Shown: piece by piece, positions 26,481 through 34,630 of the stretch
Position numbering within the stretch: position 1 is the stretch's first letter
Layout: each line of letters opens with the position of its first letter
DNA from: Kitasatospora sp. NA04385
GTDB taxonomy: Bacteria > Actinomycetota > Actinomycetes > Streptomycetales > Streptomycetaceae
Direction: 5' to 3'
Length of the DNA stretch: 64,000 bases
Assembly: GCF_013364235.1 (NCBI RefSeq)
Contig: NZ_CP054919.1
Coordinates: forward strand, 1,089,489-1,153,488
The notes under the pieces: model-generated
What the model was told of the DNA's origin: nothing
Seen by the model: the letters and a program-made list of their open reading frames with translations, nothing else
The model's database searches: none
Program-made: the position numbers and the translations under genes

Positions 26481-27866
26481 TCACGCCCGCACCGGTTCCG
26501 ACTCCGCCCGGCCCGCCGCGTCCGAGAGTTTGATCAGGATCGCGGTGAGCAGCCAGTTCGCGGTGAGCGAGGAGCCGCCGGCGGCGAGGAAGGGGAGGGC
26601 CTTGCCGGTGAGGGGGATCAGGCCGGTGACGCCGCCGACGACGACGAAGACCTGGAGGGCGAGGGCGGCGGCCAGGCCGGTGGCGAGGAGTTTGCCGAAG
26701 GGGTCGGTGAGCGAGAGGGCGGTGCGCAGGGCGCGTTCGCACAGGAGGGCGTAGAGCAGGAGGACGGCCATCGAGCCGGCCAGGCCGAGTTCCTCGCCGA
26801 CGGTGGTGAAGATGAAGTCGCTGCGTCCCGCGAAGCCGATCAGGAAGGGGCGGCCCTGGCCGAGGCCGGTACCGAGAACGCCGCCGGAGCCGAGGCCGAA
26901 GAGGGCCTGCGCGGGCTGTTGGGAGATCAGGGCCGGGTCGTGGACGGGTTCGTAGATGTCGAGGGGGTGCAGCCAGGCTTCGACCCGGCCGTGCACGTGG
27001 GGTTCGAGGTCGCCGACCACGGCCGCGCCGACGGCGGCCATCAGCAGGCCGATCACCACCCAGCCGGTGCGCTCGGTCGCGGTGTAGAGCATCACCACGA
27101 AGACCCCGAAGAAGATCAGCGAGGTGCCGAGGTCCCGTTCGAAGACCAGGACCAGCAGGCTGACCACCCAGATCGCCAGCACCGGGCCGAGGTTGCGGCC
27201 GCGCGGCAGGCGCAGGCCCCAGACCCGGCGGCCGGTGAGGGCGAGGGCGTCCCGGTTGGCGGTGAGGTAGCCCGCGAAGAAGACCGTGATGGCGACCTTG
27301 ACGAACTCGTCCGGTTCGAAGGAGAGCCCGCCGAGGCGGATCCAGCGCTTGGCGCCGAGGGTGTCGCCCGGGAAGAACGCGGGCGCGGCGAGCAGGACCA
27401 TGGCGACCGTCATGGTCAGGTAGACGTACTTCTGGAACAGCCGGTGGTGCCGGACCACGACCAGCACGGCGACGGCCAGCAGTGCGGCGATCACCGTCCA
27501 CCGCACCTGGGCGGGCGCGGCGGGGAGCTTCTGCCAGTCGCCCTTGGCTGCGTGCCAGAGGGCGTACGAGAGGTCGAGGCGGTCGAGCAGGGCGAGTCCG
27601 AAGCCGCTGAAGAAGACCGCGAGCGGCAGGATCAGCGGGTCCGCGTACGGGGCGGCGCGGCGGACGGCGAGGTGCAGCAGCAGGGCGAGCGCGCCGAGGC
27701 CGGTGCCGTACGGGAGCAGGCCGGGCGGGAGGGTGCCGCGCAGGGCGAGGCCCGAACTGGTCCAGGCGGCCAGGCAGACCGCCACCGCGAGGAGCAGCAG
27801 GAGGAGTTCGCGGTTGCGGCGGCGGGCGGCGAGGCGCCGGCCGGTGCTGCGCGGGGCGGTTTTCAC
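26481..27866 (-). CDS. FtsW/RodA/SpoVE family protein
   Basis: A 461-residue polytopic protein with about twelve membrane segments, of the SEDS family of peptidoglycan glycosyltransferases that act with class B penicillin-binding proteins. Signature regions include DTLGAKRWIRLGGLSFEPDE, FERDLGTSLIFFGVF, and GLIPLTGKALPFLAAGGSSL near the C-terminus. The GTG at 27866 follows GGGGGAG. No PBP gene is adjacent, so this is a stand-alone paralogue; whether it serves elongation, division or sporulation cannot be said. TAGAAT on the minus strand (27893-27888) may be the -10 of its promoter. Confidence 0.9.
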   Translation of the reverse strand: MKTAPRSTGRRLAARRRNRELLLLLLAVAVCLAAWTSSGLALRGTLPPGLLPYGTGLGALALLLHLAVRRAAPYADPLILPLAVFFSGFGLALLDRLDLSYALWHAAKGDWQKLPAAPAQVRWTVIAALLAVAVLVVVRHHRLFQKYVYLTMTVAMVLLAAPAFFPGDTLGAKRWIRLGGLSFEPDEFVKVAITVFFAGYLTANRDALALTGRRVWGLRLPRGRNLGPVLAIWVVSLLVLVFERDLGTSLIFFGVFVVMLYTATERTGWVVIGLLMAAVGAAVVGDLEPHVHGRVEAWLHPLDIYEPVHDPALISQQPAQALFGLGSGGVLGTGLGQGRPFLIGFAGRSDFIFTTVGEELGLAGSMAVLLLYALLCERALRTALSLTDPFGKLLATGLAAALALQVFVVVGGVTGLIPLTGKALPFLAAGGSSLTANWLLTAILIKLSDAAGRAESEPVRA

Positions 27867-28017
27867 CCGGGCTCCCCCACTCGGTAGATTCTACAGCGGT
27901 GTAGACGCCGGAACCGGTCCCGCGGTTCGCGCCCGCTCCCGCGACGACGCCCGGGCACCCCGTCCGGGTTCCACCGAACCGCTCGGCGCCGCGCCCGTTC
28001 GAAGGAGACCCACCGGC

Positions 28018-29025
28018 ATGACCACCCACCCCGCGGCCGTCGCGCCCTGGCACTGGTCGGCGCTGGCCGACACCTGGACCCTCGAACCGGCCGTCGCCGT
28101 GCTGTCCGCCGCGCTCGCGGCCGGCTACCTGGCGGGCGCGCGCCGCCACCGCACGGGCGGGGGCGGCCGCTGGCCCTGGTACCGCACCGCGGCGTTCCTC
28201 GACGGGCTGGCGGTCTGGGTCTGGACCACCTGCTCGGGCCTGGGCGTGTACGAGCGGGTGCTGTTCACCGACCGGGCGGTGCAACTGGTGCTGCTGCTGA
28301 TGCTGGTCCCGATGCTGCTGGCGCTCGGCGCGCCGGTCTCGCTGCTGGCCGCCGTACTGCCGGAGGCGGGCCGCGGGCGGCTGCGCGCCGCGCTGTCGGG
28401 CCGGGTCTCCCGGGTGCTGATGTTCCCGCTGGTGTCGACCGTGCTGCTGGTCGCGCCGCCCTGGCTGCTGTACTTCACGCCCTGGTACGCGCACACCCTG
28501 ACCAGCCCGCTCTGGAACACCGGCTTCCACCTGGTGCCGGTGCTGCTGGGCCTGCTCTACTTCTGGCCCCGCCTGCAGCTGGACCCGGTCGCGCACGAGT
28601 ACCCGCTGCTGATCGGCGTGGTGATCACCTTCGTCGAGGTGGTCTTCGACGCGGCCCTGGCGCTCGTCCTGCTGTACGGCGGCCACGTGGTCGCCGAGCC
28701 GTACTACGCGGGCCTGGGCCGTACCTGGGGGCCGTCCCCCGCCCGGGACCAGTTCGTCGGCGGCAACGCGATCTGGATCCTCGGCGACCTGGTCGGCCTG
28801 CCCTTCCTGTGCGCGCTGGTGCGGCAGCTGATCGTCACCGGGCGGGCCGAGACGGCGGCGGTGGACGCGGCCCTGGACGCGGCGGAGGAGGCCCGGGCGG
28901 CAGCGGGGTCGGCCGGGGTGGGCGCGCAGGCCGGGGTGGACGCACCGGCCGGGGTGGGCGCGCCCGCTGCGGACCGGCCGTGGTGGCTGGACGACCCGAA
29001 CCTGCGGCACCGCTACGGCGGCTGA
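28018..29025 (+). CDS. Cytochrome c oxidase assembly protein, CtaG-like (caa3 type)
   Basis: A 335-residue membrane protein with about seven segments, matching the CtaG_caa3 family thought to help copper delivery or assembly of cytochrome c oxidase. Clear lines are LFTDRAVQLVLLLMLVPMLL, NTGFHLVPVLLGLLYFWP and DLVGLPFLCALVRQL. The ATG at 28018 has GAAGGAG 12 bases upstream. The C-terminal tail (about 285-320) is a short Ala/Gly/Val repeat (GVGAQAGVDAPAGVGAPA) before a conserved WWLDDPN. The DUF302 gene behind a CsoR-type operator downstream is consistent with a local copper theme. Confidence 0.85.
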   Translation: MTTHPAAVAPWHWSALADTWTLEPAVAVLSAALAAGYLAGARRHRTGGGGRWPWYRTAAFLDGLAVWVWTTCSGLGVYERVLFTDRAVQLVLLLMLVPMLLALGAPVSLLAAVLPEAGRGRLRAALSGRVSRVLMFPLVSTVLLVAPPWLLYFTPWYAHTLTSPLWNTGFHLVPVLLGLLYFWPRLQLDPVAHEYPLLIGVVITFVEVVFDAALALVLLYGGHVVAEPYYAGLGRTWGPSPARDQFVGGNAIWILGDLVGLPFLCALVRQLIVTGRAETAAVDAALDAAEEARAAAGSAGVGAQAGVDAPAGVGAPAADRPWWLDDPNLRHRYGG

Positions 29026-29109
29026 GCGACGCGGGTTCCCGGCGGTCCGCGCCGCGCCGCGCCGGGAACGGGGCTGCGGGCCTCCGGGTTGCACCCGACG
29101 TACGGTTGA

Positions 29110-29125
29110 ATACCCATGGGGGTAT
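29110..29125. promoter_or_regulatory. CsoR-type operator at the DUF302 promoter
   Basis: ATACCC-ATGG-GGGTAT is a perfect 16-bp inverted repeat like the sites of CsoR/RcnR-family copper or sulfur sensors. It overlaps a candidate -10 (TACCCA, 29111-29116) placed 16 nt after TTGCAC (29089-29094). A second GGGTAT at 29130-29135 could extend the site. No csoR gene is in the window. Confidence 0.65.
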
Positions 29126-29157
29126 CCGGGGGGTATCAACGAGAGAGGTTCGACGAC

Positions 29158-29550
29158 ATGGCGAACGACATCACCGCCACGCTGACCGGCGTCCCCTTCG
29201 CGGAGGCCGCCGACCGGGTCCGTGCGGCCCTGGCCGAGCAGGGCTTCGGCGTCCTGACCGAGATCGACCTGACCGCCACCCTGCGCGCCAAGCTCGGCGT
29301 CGAGCTGGAGGACTACCTGGTCCTCGGCACCTGCAACCCGTCGATCGCCCACCGCGCGCTGGAGGCGGACCGCCGGATCGGCCTGCTGCTGCCCTGCAAC
29401 GTGGTGCTGCGCGCCGTCCCCGACGGCGTCCTGGTCGAGGCCGTGGACCCGCAGCTGATGGTGCGGTTCACCGGGCGCCCCGAACTCGCCGAGGTCGCCG
29501 ACGAGGCGGCCGCCCGCCTGCGCGCGACCCTCGCCTCGCTGACCGGCTGA
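29158..29550 (+). CDS. DUF302 domain protein
   Basis: A 130-residue cytoplasmic protein of the DUF302 family, often found near CsoR/CstR-regulated copper or sulfide genes. Motifs: VPFAEAADRVRAALAEQGFG, VLTEIDLTATLRAKLG and LGTCNPSIAHRALEADRRIG, with the conserved Asn-Pro line, then LLLPCNVVLRAV. The function is undetermined. The ATG at 29158 has GAGAGG upstream; an earlier in-frame ATG at 29116 lies inside the operator and is rejected. The stop codon is embedded in an octamer repeat. Confidence 0.88.
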   Translation: MANDITATLTGVPFAEAADRVRAALAEQGFGVLTEIDLTATLRAKLGVELEDYLVLGTCNPSIAHRALEADRRIGLLLPCNVVLRAVPDGVLVEAVDPQLMVRFTGRPELAEVADEAAARLRATLASLTG

Positions 29551-29570
29551 CCGGCTGACCGGCTGACCGT
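29539..29570 (+). repeat. Octamer tandem repeat across the DUF302 stop
   Basis: CTGACCGG three times then CTGACCGT, contiguous. The natural TGA stop (29548-29550) lies in the second unit. Slippage by one unit changes the reading frame at the C-terminus. Confidence 0.85.
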
Positions 29571-29732
29571 GAGGATATAGATGGCACCGCTCGGGGGTCT
29601 GACCCGCCGACTGACTGACGCCCCGGCTGCCCTTCCCGTTCTCCCGGCTCTCCCGGATGCGGACCAGTGCCACCACCGCGCCGTTACTGACCGGGCCGGG
29701 CCTCGCCGCCCGCGTCCGGGGCGGTGCCCGGC

Positions 29733-30404
29733 TCAGCCGAGCAGGGCGGGGAGTTCGGCCAGCGAGCGCACCCGGGGGACGTCGGCGGGCGGGGAGGTAC
29801 CGGGGGCGGGGGGTGTGCGGTCGAGCCAGATGCCGAGCAGGCCGGCGGCGGTGGCGGCGCGGGCGTCCAGGTCGAGGCGGTCGCCGACGTACGCGGTGCG
29901 TTCGGGGGCGGTGCCGAGGGCGCGGCAGGCGAGGTGGAAGATCTCGGGGGCGGGCTTGGCGCAGCCGGCCTCGCCGGAGGCGGTGGTGTGCGGGGCCAGG
30001 GCGGCGAGGCCGATGGCGTGCAGCTTGGCGCGCTGGATGCCGCCCTCGCCGTTGGTGATCACGCCGAGCCGTCGGGTCGCGCCCAACTCCCTTACCACCT
30101 GCGGCACTTCGGGGTAGGCTCGCCAGCCGTTCCGGTAGCGCCACAGGTAGCCCTCGAACCAGGCGTCGGCCCGTCCGTCGGGCCACGGCCCGAGCCCGAG
30201 GTGCGCGGCCAGGCCGGCGGCCCGGAGTCGGCGCTGCTCCTGGAGGGTCGACTCGCCCGCCTGGTAGCGGTCGTACTCGCGGCGCTCCAGGCGGTGCCAG
30301 ACCTCCAGCACCTCGGCCCGGTCGTACTCCCGCCCGTCCGACTCGGCCGCGTCGTGGTCCATCAGCGTGCCGTCGAGGTCGAACAGCACCGTTTCGATCA
30401 CCAT
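29733..30404 (-). CDS. HAD family hydrolase
   Basis: A 223-residue phosphatase-like enzyme of the haloacid dehalogenase superfamily. Motif I is VLFDLDGTL (7-15, nucleophile Asp), motif II is LGVITNGEG, motif III Lys is in AGCAKPAPEIF and motif IV is YVGDRLDLDARAA. The helical cap (20-110) makes it a subfamily I member, resembling pyrimidine 5'-nucleotidase/phosphoglycolate-type enzymes. ATG start at 30404. It lies 29 bp downstream of the ADP-ribosylglycohydrolase on the same strand, so probably an operon. Substrate unknown. Confidence 0.9.
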   Translation of the reverse strand: MVIETVLFDLDGTLMDHDAAESDGREYDRAEVLEVWHRLERREYDRYQAGESTLQEQRRLRAAGLAAHLGLGPWPDGRADAWFEGYLWRYRNGWRAYPEVPQVVRELGATRRLGVITNGEGGIQRAKLHAIGLAALAPHTTASGEAGCAKPAPEIFHLACRALGTAPERTAYVGDRLDLDARAATAAGLLGIWLDRTPPAPGTSPPADVPRVRSLAELPALLG

Positions 30405-30433
30405 CGCCCCACCCTATGCGGGGCCGTCGCGGC

Positions 30434-31678
30434 CTATTCGGGGGCGTCGTGCTCGATCTCCAGCAGGACGTCGAGCAGGTGACCGGGCCCGGCCAGGTGG
30501 GCGGGGTGGGCCTCGGTCCGGACGGCGACCGGGCGCCAGTGGCCGCCGGGGGCGGGAGCGAAGTCCAGCGCCCAGCGTTCGCGGCCGGTGTCGGTGCGGT
30601 GCAGGTGCAGGGTGCCCTCGGCGGTGCGGGTGAGCCACCGCCCGGTGCGCAGGCCGGACCGGTAGCGGTTCCACTGGTGGTCGGACCAGCGCAGCTCGGG
30701 GACGGGGTGGGGGCGCGGCAGGCTCATCGGGGTGAGGCCGTCGGGGGCCGGGCGCAGGGGCGGCGGGAACGCCCAGCCGGGCAGCGGTTCGCGGGCGGCC
30801 AGCCAGTGGGCGGGGATGCCCGCGGTGCCGGTGCGGGCGGCGACCACGCCGCCGGTGATCGCGGCGACCGTGTCGACGTCGCCGCCCGCGCCGATCGCGG
30901 CCCACACGGCGGCCGGGTAGTCGGTAAGCCAGTGGGCGGCGCACCACAGCGCGTACGGGACGGTGTCGGCGGCGCTGGTGCGGCTGCCGTTGCCGAGCAC
31001 GGCGGCCGCCGCGTTCGGGTCCGAGCGGTCGGTGAGCCCGGCCGCCTCGGTCACGCCCCGGCGGACCGCGCCGTGCGGGGTCAGGGCGGCCACGGCCCGC
31101 AAGTACCGTGCGGGCGTGGTGGGTTCGGTGCGGGCCCGGACGGCGAGGGCGGCGGCGACGGCGACCGCGATCGCCCCGTCCACGGCCTGCGGGTGGGTGT
31201 GGGTGGTGACGGCGGTGTCGGCGGCCGGGCGGACGGCGGCGGCCGGGTCGGCGGCGTACCCGGCGCCGAGCGGGGCCACCCGCATCGCGGCGCCGTTGCC
31301 GAACGAGCCCTGGCCGTCGAAGAGTTCGGCGGCGAGGCGGCGGGCGTCGCCGCCCTCCCGGATCAGCCGCAGCATCCGGTTGGCGGCGGGGCCGTAGCCG
31401 CGGTCGAAGTCGTGCCGGCGGGCGAAGGCGTGGGTGAGGTCGAAGGTGTCGATCGCGCCGCGCTCGCGCTGCGCGGCGTGCACCGAGCAGGCCATCTCGG
31501 TGTCGTCGGTCCACGGCCACGGGCCGGGCGGTTCGGTGCGGGCGTCGAGGTGGGCGCGGGCGGTGGCGGGGACGAAGAACTGGGCGCCGAGCGCGTCGCC
31601 GACGGACAGGCCCTGGAGGGCGTCGGACGCGGGGTCGCTGGAGGAGTCGATCACACGGTCACTGGAGGAGTCGATCAT
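30434..31678 (-). CDS. ADP-ribosylglycohydrolase family protein
   Basis: A 414-residue member of the DraG/ARH family, which removes ADP-ribose from proteins or small molecules. The metal-binding motifs are GLSVGDALGAQFF (about 23-35), WPWTDDTEMACS (55-66) and GAGGDVDTVAAITGGVV in the second half. The first 290 residues are the catalytic domain; the last 120 (RWSDHQWNRYRSGLRTGRWL onward) form an extra domain I do not recognise. The ATG at 31678 follows GGGGT. The N-terminus has an eight-residue repeat, IDSSSDRV then IDSSSDPA, from a 24-bp duplication. Confidence 0.87.
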   Translation of the reverse strand: MIDSSSDRVIDSSSDPASDALQGLSVGDALGAQFFVPATARAHLDARTEPPGPWPWTDDTEMACSVHAAQRERGAIDTFDLTHAFARRHDFDRGYGPAANRMLRLIREGGDARRLAAELFDGQGSFGNGAAMRVAPLGAGYAADPAAAVRPAADTAVTTHTHPQAVDGAIAVAVAAALAVRARTEPTTPARYLRAVAALTPHGAVRRGVTEAAGLTDRSDPNAAAAVLGNGSRTSAADTVPYALWCAAHWLTDYPAAVWAAIGAGGDVDTVAAITGGVVAARTGTAGIPAHWLAAREPLPGWAFPPPLRPAPDGLTPMSLPRPHPVPELRWSDHQWNRYRSGLRTGRWLTRTAEGTLHLHRTDTGRERWALDFAPAPGGHWRPVAVRTEAHPAHLAGPGHLLDVLLEIEHDAPE

Positions 31679-31853
31679 ACGTACCCCATCGGAACGTGCG
31701 AGCGGGTCAGGTGTCAAGTCCCGCGCCGCTCGGGCCACTCGGGCGGGTCGGGCGGGTCGCGCCGCTCGGGCCACTCGGGCCGGTCAGGCCGCTTCGGGCG
31801 GGCGACCTGCGATGATCGGGCGGTACGGCCGTCGTGCGCGAGAGGTGGTCCCC

Positions 31854-32060
31854 ATGGTCGGTGCGGTGCTGGTCGTCGTCCTGCTGCTGGTGCTCGGCGG
31901 GTGCGGCTGCGTGGTGTGGGCCGAGCGCGGCGGCCCCGGCTGGGTGCGGGGCGTCGCCCGGGTCACCCTCGGTGCGGGCCGGGTGGTCCGCTGGGCGTAC
32001 CGGAACCGGAACCGGCGGCCGGTCTCCGGGAATTCCGGCAGCACCGGCGGGGATTCCTGA
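31854..32060 (+). CDS. Small membrane protein
   Basis: A 68-residue protein: a hydrophobic start (MVGAVLVVVLLLVLGGCGCV, residues 1-20), then a basic Arg-rich stretch and a Ser/Gly tail. The ATG at 31854 follows GAGAGGTGG at normal spacing. It converges on the SRAP gene. I do not recognise a family; the Gly-Cys-Gly-Cys at the end of the membrane segment is unusual but does not fit a lipobox with a preceding basic region. Supported by ribosome site and codon use only. Confidence 0.5.
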   Translation: MVGAVLVVVLLLVLGGCGCVVWAERGGPGWVRGVARVTLGAGRVVRWAYRNRNRRPVSGNSGSTGGDS

Positions 32061-32089
32061 CGGCCGCTCAGCCGGACCGAGCGGACGGG

Positions 32090-32150
32090 CCGGACAGGAC
32101 GGTTCGGCCGTCAGCCGGACAGGACCGTTCGGCCGTCAGTCGGACAGGCC
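32090..32150. repeat. 25-bp tandem repeat, 2.4 copies
   Basis: Two 25-bp units (32090-32114, 32115-32139) differing at one position, plus a partial third with one change. The unit contains CGGACAGGAC and TTCGGCCGTCAG. The second unit runs into the last codons and stop of the SRAP gene (minus strand). Confidence 0.85.
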
Positions 32151-32879
32151 GAGCGGGTCGGGGGCCTCGGTGAGCAGTTCCGGGCCGTCGGCGGTGGCCC
32201 GGTTGACGGCCGTCGGCACGGCCCGGACCAGCAGGTCGCCGTCGGCGGGGCGGTGCAGCAGGTCGTGCAGGTCGGCCCGGTCGGTGTTGGCCGGGTCGAG
32301 CCAGTCGTCCAGCTCCGCGCGGGGGACGAGCATCGGCATCCGGTCGTGCACCCGTCCGGCCCGGTCGGTGGCGTCGGTGGTGAGGATGGTGGTGGTGGCC
32401 AGCCAGGCCGCCGGGTCGTCCTCCGGCACGCTCGCGTCCCGCCAGAACTCGTACAGCCCGGCCATCAGCATCAGTTCGCCGGTGGAGAGGAAGTACGGCT
32501 GCTTGTACGCCTTGCGGCCGTCGGCGGCGGGCACCGGGCGCCACTCGTAGTAGCCGTCGGCGGGGATCACGCAGCGGCGCTTCGCGAAGGCCCGGCGGAA
32601 GGAGGGCTTCTGGTCGGCGGTCTCCGAGCGGGCGTTGATCAGCCGGGCCGCGGCCGACCGGTCCTTCGCCCAGGACGGCACCAGCCCCCAGCGCAGCACC
32701 CGCAGCTGGCGCACCACCTCGCCGGTGTCGGCGTCCACCCGCTCCAGGACCGCGGAGACCGGGTCGGTCGGGGCGACGTTCCAGCTCGGCGCCAGGGCCT
32801 CGGTCGGGTCCCAGCTGGTCGCGCCGAGCAGGGAGGCCAGCTCGGCGGAGGGGGTGGTGGAGACGAAACGGCCGCACAT
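32136..32879 (-). CDS. SRAP domain protein (HMCES/YedK, abasic-site protease/crosslinker)
   Basis: A 247-residue SOS-response-associated peptidase family protein. These shield abasic sites in single-stranded DNA by forming a thiazolidine bond through Cys2. The start MCGRFVS places Cys2 exactly after the initiator Met, which fixes the ATG at 32879 rather than an upstream start. Other conserved elements are PSWNVAPTDP, LRWGLVPSWAKD, INARSET, the active-site Glu in DGYYEWRP and the His in RVHDRMPML. The gene ends inside a 25-bp tandem repeat. Confidence 0.94.
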   Translation of the reverse strand: MCGRFVSTTPSAELASLLGATSWDPTEALAPSWNVAPTDPVSAVLERVDADTGEVVRQLRVLRWGLVPSWAKDRSAAARLINARSETADQKPSFRRAFAKRRCVIPADGYYEWRPVPAADGRKAYKQPYFLSTGELMLMAGLYEFWRDASVPEDDPAAWLATTTILTTDATDRAGRVHDRMPMLVPRAELDDWLDPANTDRADLHDLLHRPADGDLLVRAVPTAVNRATADGPELLTEAPDPLGLSD

Positions 32880-32940
32880 GCGTCCCACCCTGCCACCCGC
32901 CCCCGACAACCGCACCCGCCGACACCCGGCACCGGAGGGG

Positions 32941-33912
32941 TCAGGCGTAGAAGTTGCGCTCCCAGCGGTGTCCGGCCAGCACCTCCAGCTGCGCGCCGGT
33001 CAGCGGCACCCCGTCGCCCACCGCCGCGTTGCGCTCCACGTTGCGCACCGAGCGCATGCCCGGGATGACGGTCGACACGGCGGGCGCGCTGAGCACGAAC
33101 CGCAGGGCGGTCTCGGCGAGTTCGTCGTCGGGGATGCCCAGGTCGGCGGTGAGCGCGGCGACCCGGCGGGCCACCTGGGCGGGCCGGTCGTCGCGGAAGT
33201 ACCGGCGCCGGAAGTCGCCCTCCGGGAAGGTGCTGTCGGCGGTGATCCGGCCGGTCAGGCCGCCCTCGTCCAGCGCGACCCGGACGATCACCCCGACGCC
33301 GTGCTCCTCGCAGGCCGGGAACAGCTCGTCCAGCGGCGACTGGTCGAACACGTTGAAGATCACCTGGACCGCGTCCACCTCGCCGCTGCGCACCAACTCG
33401 ACGGCGCTGTGCGGCTCGTGGTCGTTGACCGAGACGCCGAACAGGCCGATCAGGCCCTCCCGCTTGAGCTCCCGGACGGTCTCCAGCCAGTCGCCGCGCC
33501 CCAGCCACTCGTCGCTCCACACGTGGAACTGCACCAGGTCGAAGCGCTCCAGCCCGCTGGCGGCCAGCGAGGCCTCCAGGCTCTCCCGGATGTGCGCGCC
33601 GGGGAAGGTCTCGGCCGGGTCGACCCCGCGCCGGGCCGGCCACTGCCCGTTCAGCGGCGGCACCTTGGTCGCCACCAGCACCCGCTCGCCGTTGGCGGCC
33701 CGCTCCCGCACCACCCGGCCGACCAGCCGCTCGCTCTCCCCGTAGCCCCGGGCCGTGTCGACGAAGTTCACCCCGAGGTCGATGGCCCGGTGCAGCGCCG
33801 CCAGCGAGTCCTCCTCCCGCGCGCCCACCCAGCTGGACGCCCCGATCCCCCACGCCCCGTAGCCGACCTCCGACACCTCGACGCCGCTGCGCCCGAGCTT
33901 GCGGTACCGCAT
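32941..33912 (-). CDS. Aldo/keto reductase
   Basis: A 323-residue NADPH-dependent oxidoreductase with a TIM-barrel fold. The catalytic tetrad is visible: Asp and Tyr in [13 protein letters not shown] (about 50-62), Lys in VLVATKVPP and His in [26 protein letters not shown] near the end is the usual NADP-phosphate clamp. ATG start at 33912. Single-gene unit. It resembles L-galactose dehydrogenase or general stress-type AKRs; the substrate is not deducible. Confidence 0.92.
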   Translation of the reverse strand: MRYRKLGRSGVEVSEVGYGAWGIGASSWVGAREEDSLAALHRAIDLGVNFVDTARGYGESERLVGRVVRERAANGERVLVATKVPPLNGQWPARRGVDPAETFPGAHIRESLEASLAASGLERFDLVQFHVWSDEWLGRGDWLETVRELKREGLIGLFGVSVNDHEPHSAVELVRSGEVDAVQVIFNVFDQSPLDELFPACEEHGVGVIVRVALDEGGLTGRITADSTFPEGDFRRRYFRDDRPAQVARRVAALTADLGIPDDELAETALRFVLSAPAVSTVIPGMRSVRNVERNAAVGDGVPLTGAQLEVLAGHRWERNFYA

Positions 33913-33986
33913 CCGTGCTCCTCCTGCTCCGAGCCGACCGTTCCGGAACGCGACCCTAGGCGGCGGGACGGACGGACGCCAGGGAG

Positions 33987-34124
33987 TTACCGGGCAGGCG
34001 CGTGGAGCCCGGCGAGGGCGGGGCGCCGGGCGCGGGGGGTGGCGAAGGTGATGGTGTCGGCCTGGTGGACGGGCCCGTGGAAGTGGCCGCCGCTGATCTC
34101 GTTGCGGGTCGCCTGCCGGGTCAT
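33987..34124 (-). CDS. 45-residue protein with NEISGG motif, coupled to upstream gene
   Basis: A very short gene whose ATG (34124) overlaps the stop of the preceding gene by four bases (ATGA), supporting real translation. The protein begins [20 protein letters not shown], then [10 protein letters not shown] and a basic tail. The motif NEISGGxF is shared with the C-terminus of the upstream protein, which indicates a functional pair. I do not recognise the family; similar N-x-I-S/D-G-G-x-F-x-G-P-V-x-Q-A strings occur, from memory, in small streptomycete proteins of unknown role. The gene is easy to miss because the same frame is open far upstream as shadow. Confidence 0.65.
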   Translation of the reverse strand: MTRQATRNEISGGHFHGPVHQADTITFATPRARRPALAGLHAPAR

Positions 34125-34528
34125 CCCTGGGGCGGCGTGCCGTGGTAGTGGGTGTGCGTGCCGCCGGTGATCTTGCCCTGGATGGTCAGCACGCTGTTGA
34201 AGGTGCCGCCGCTGATCTCGTTGTGGATGGTGTCGCCGCCGAGCGCGGCCCGGGCGCGGCCGTGCCACTGCTCCAGTTCGGGGCCGAACTCCGGTTCCAG
34301 CACGGCCCGGACGGCCAGCACGGTGTTCAGGCGTCCGGCGAGTTCGGCGTTCTGCGGGTCCTGTTCCAGCGCCACCAGTTCGGCTTCGCCGCTGCTGACG
34401 GTGTCGGCCGCCGCGTGTCGGAAGGGACGCCGGACGAGTGCGGTCAGTCCGTTCCAGCACTGCTTGCCGGCCTCCCCGCCCGCGCCTCCGGCCAGTGCCG
34501 CCAGCAGTGCCAGCGAAATCGGGTCCAT
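34121..34528 (-). CDS. Small protein with Gly-rich helical head and C-terminal NEISGG repeat
   Basis: A 135-residue protein of unknown function. Residues 1-25 ([20 protein letters not shown]) form a Gly/Ala/Leu-rich segment that could insert in or lie on a membrane; residues 25-100 are helical and charged, ending in the line [18 protein letters not shown]. The tail, from about 103, reads THNEISGG-like [20 protein letters not shown] and [11 protein letters not shown], a short beta-repeat-like pattern. The ATG at 34528 is divergent from the FhuF-like gene. It is coupled to the 45-residue NEISGG protein. Heads of this type occur on proteins of bacterial conflict systems, from memory; function is open. 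Confidence 0.72.
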   Translation of the reverse strand: MDPISLALLAALAGGAGGEAGKQCWNGLTALVRRPFRHAAADTVSSGEAELVALEQDPQNAELAGRLNTVLAVRAVLEPEFGPELEQWHGRARAALGGDTIHNEISGGTFNSVLTIQGKITGGTHTHYHGTPPQG

Positions 34529-34576
34529 CGCCCGCCCCTTCCCCTCCGGCTGCCGCCCGGGTCGGGCGGGCTGCCA

Positions 34577-34585
34577 GATTACACT
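34577..34585. promoter_or_regulatory. Overlapping divergent -10 boxes
   Basis: AGATTACACT contains TAATCT on the minus strand (34582-34577, toward the NEISGG genes) and TACACT on the plus strand (34580-34585, toward the FhuF-like gene). The two promoters would compete for the same DNA. No clear -35 boxes. Confidence 0.35.
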
Positions 34586-34630
34586 CCGCGGTGTGTCCCT
34601 CACCCGCGCTTCGCAAGCCCCGGCCCGCTC

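Noticed and set aside
29116..29157. Earlier ATG for the DUF302 gene at 29116
   Set aside because: It lies inside the CsoR-type palindrome and -10 region, lacks a ribosome site, and adds 14 residues not typical of the family.
26242..30186. A 1314-codon open frame on the minus strand
   Set aside because: It overlaps the LysE, FtsW-like, CtaG-like, DUF302 and HAD genes in a wrong frame, has no domain and shows the Arg/Pro-rich bias of shadow frames.
32879..32915. Longer start for the SRAP gene at 32915
   Set aside because: The catalytic Cys must be residue 2 after Met removal, so the MCGRF start at 32879 is required.
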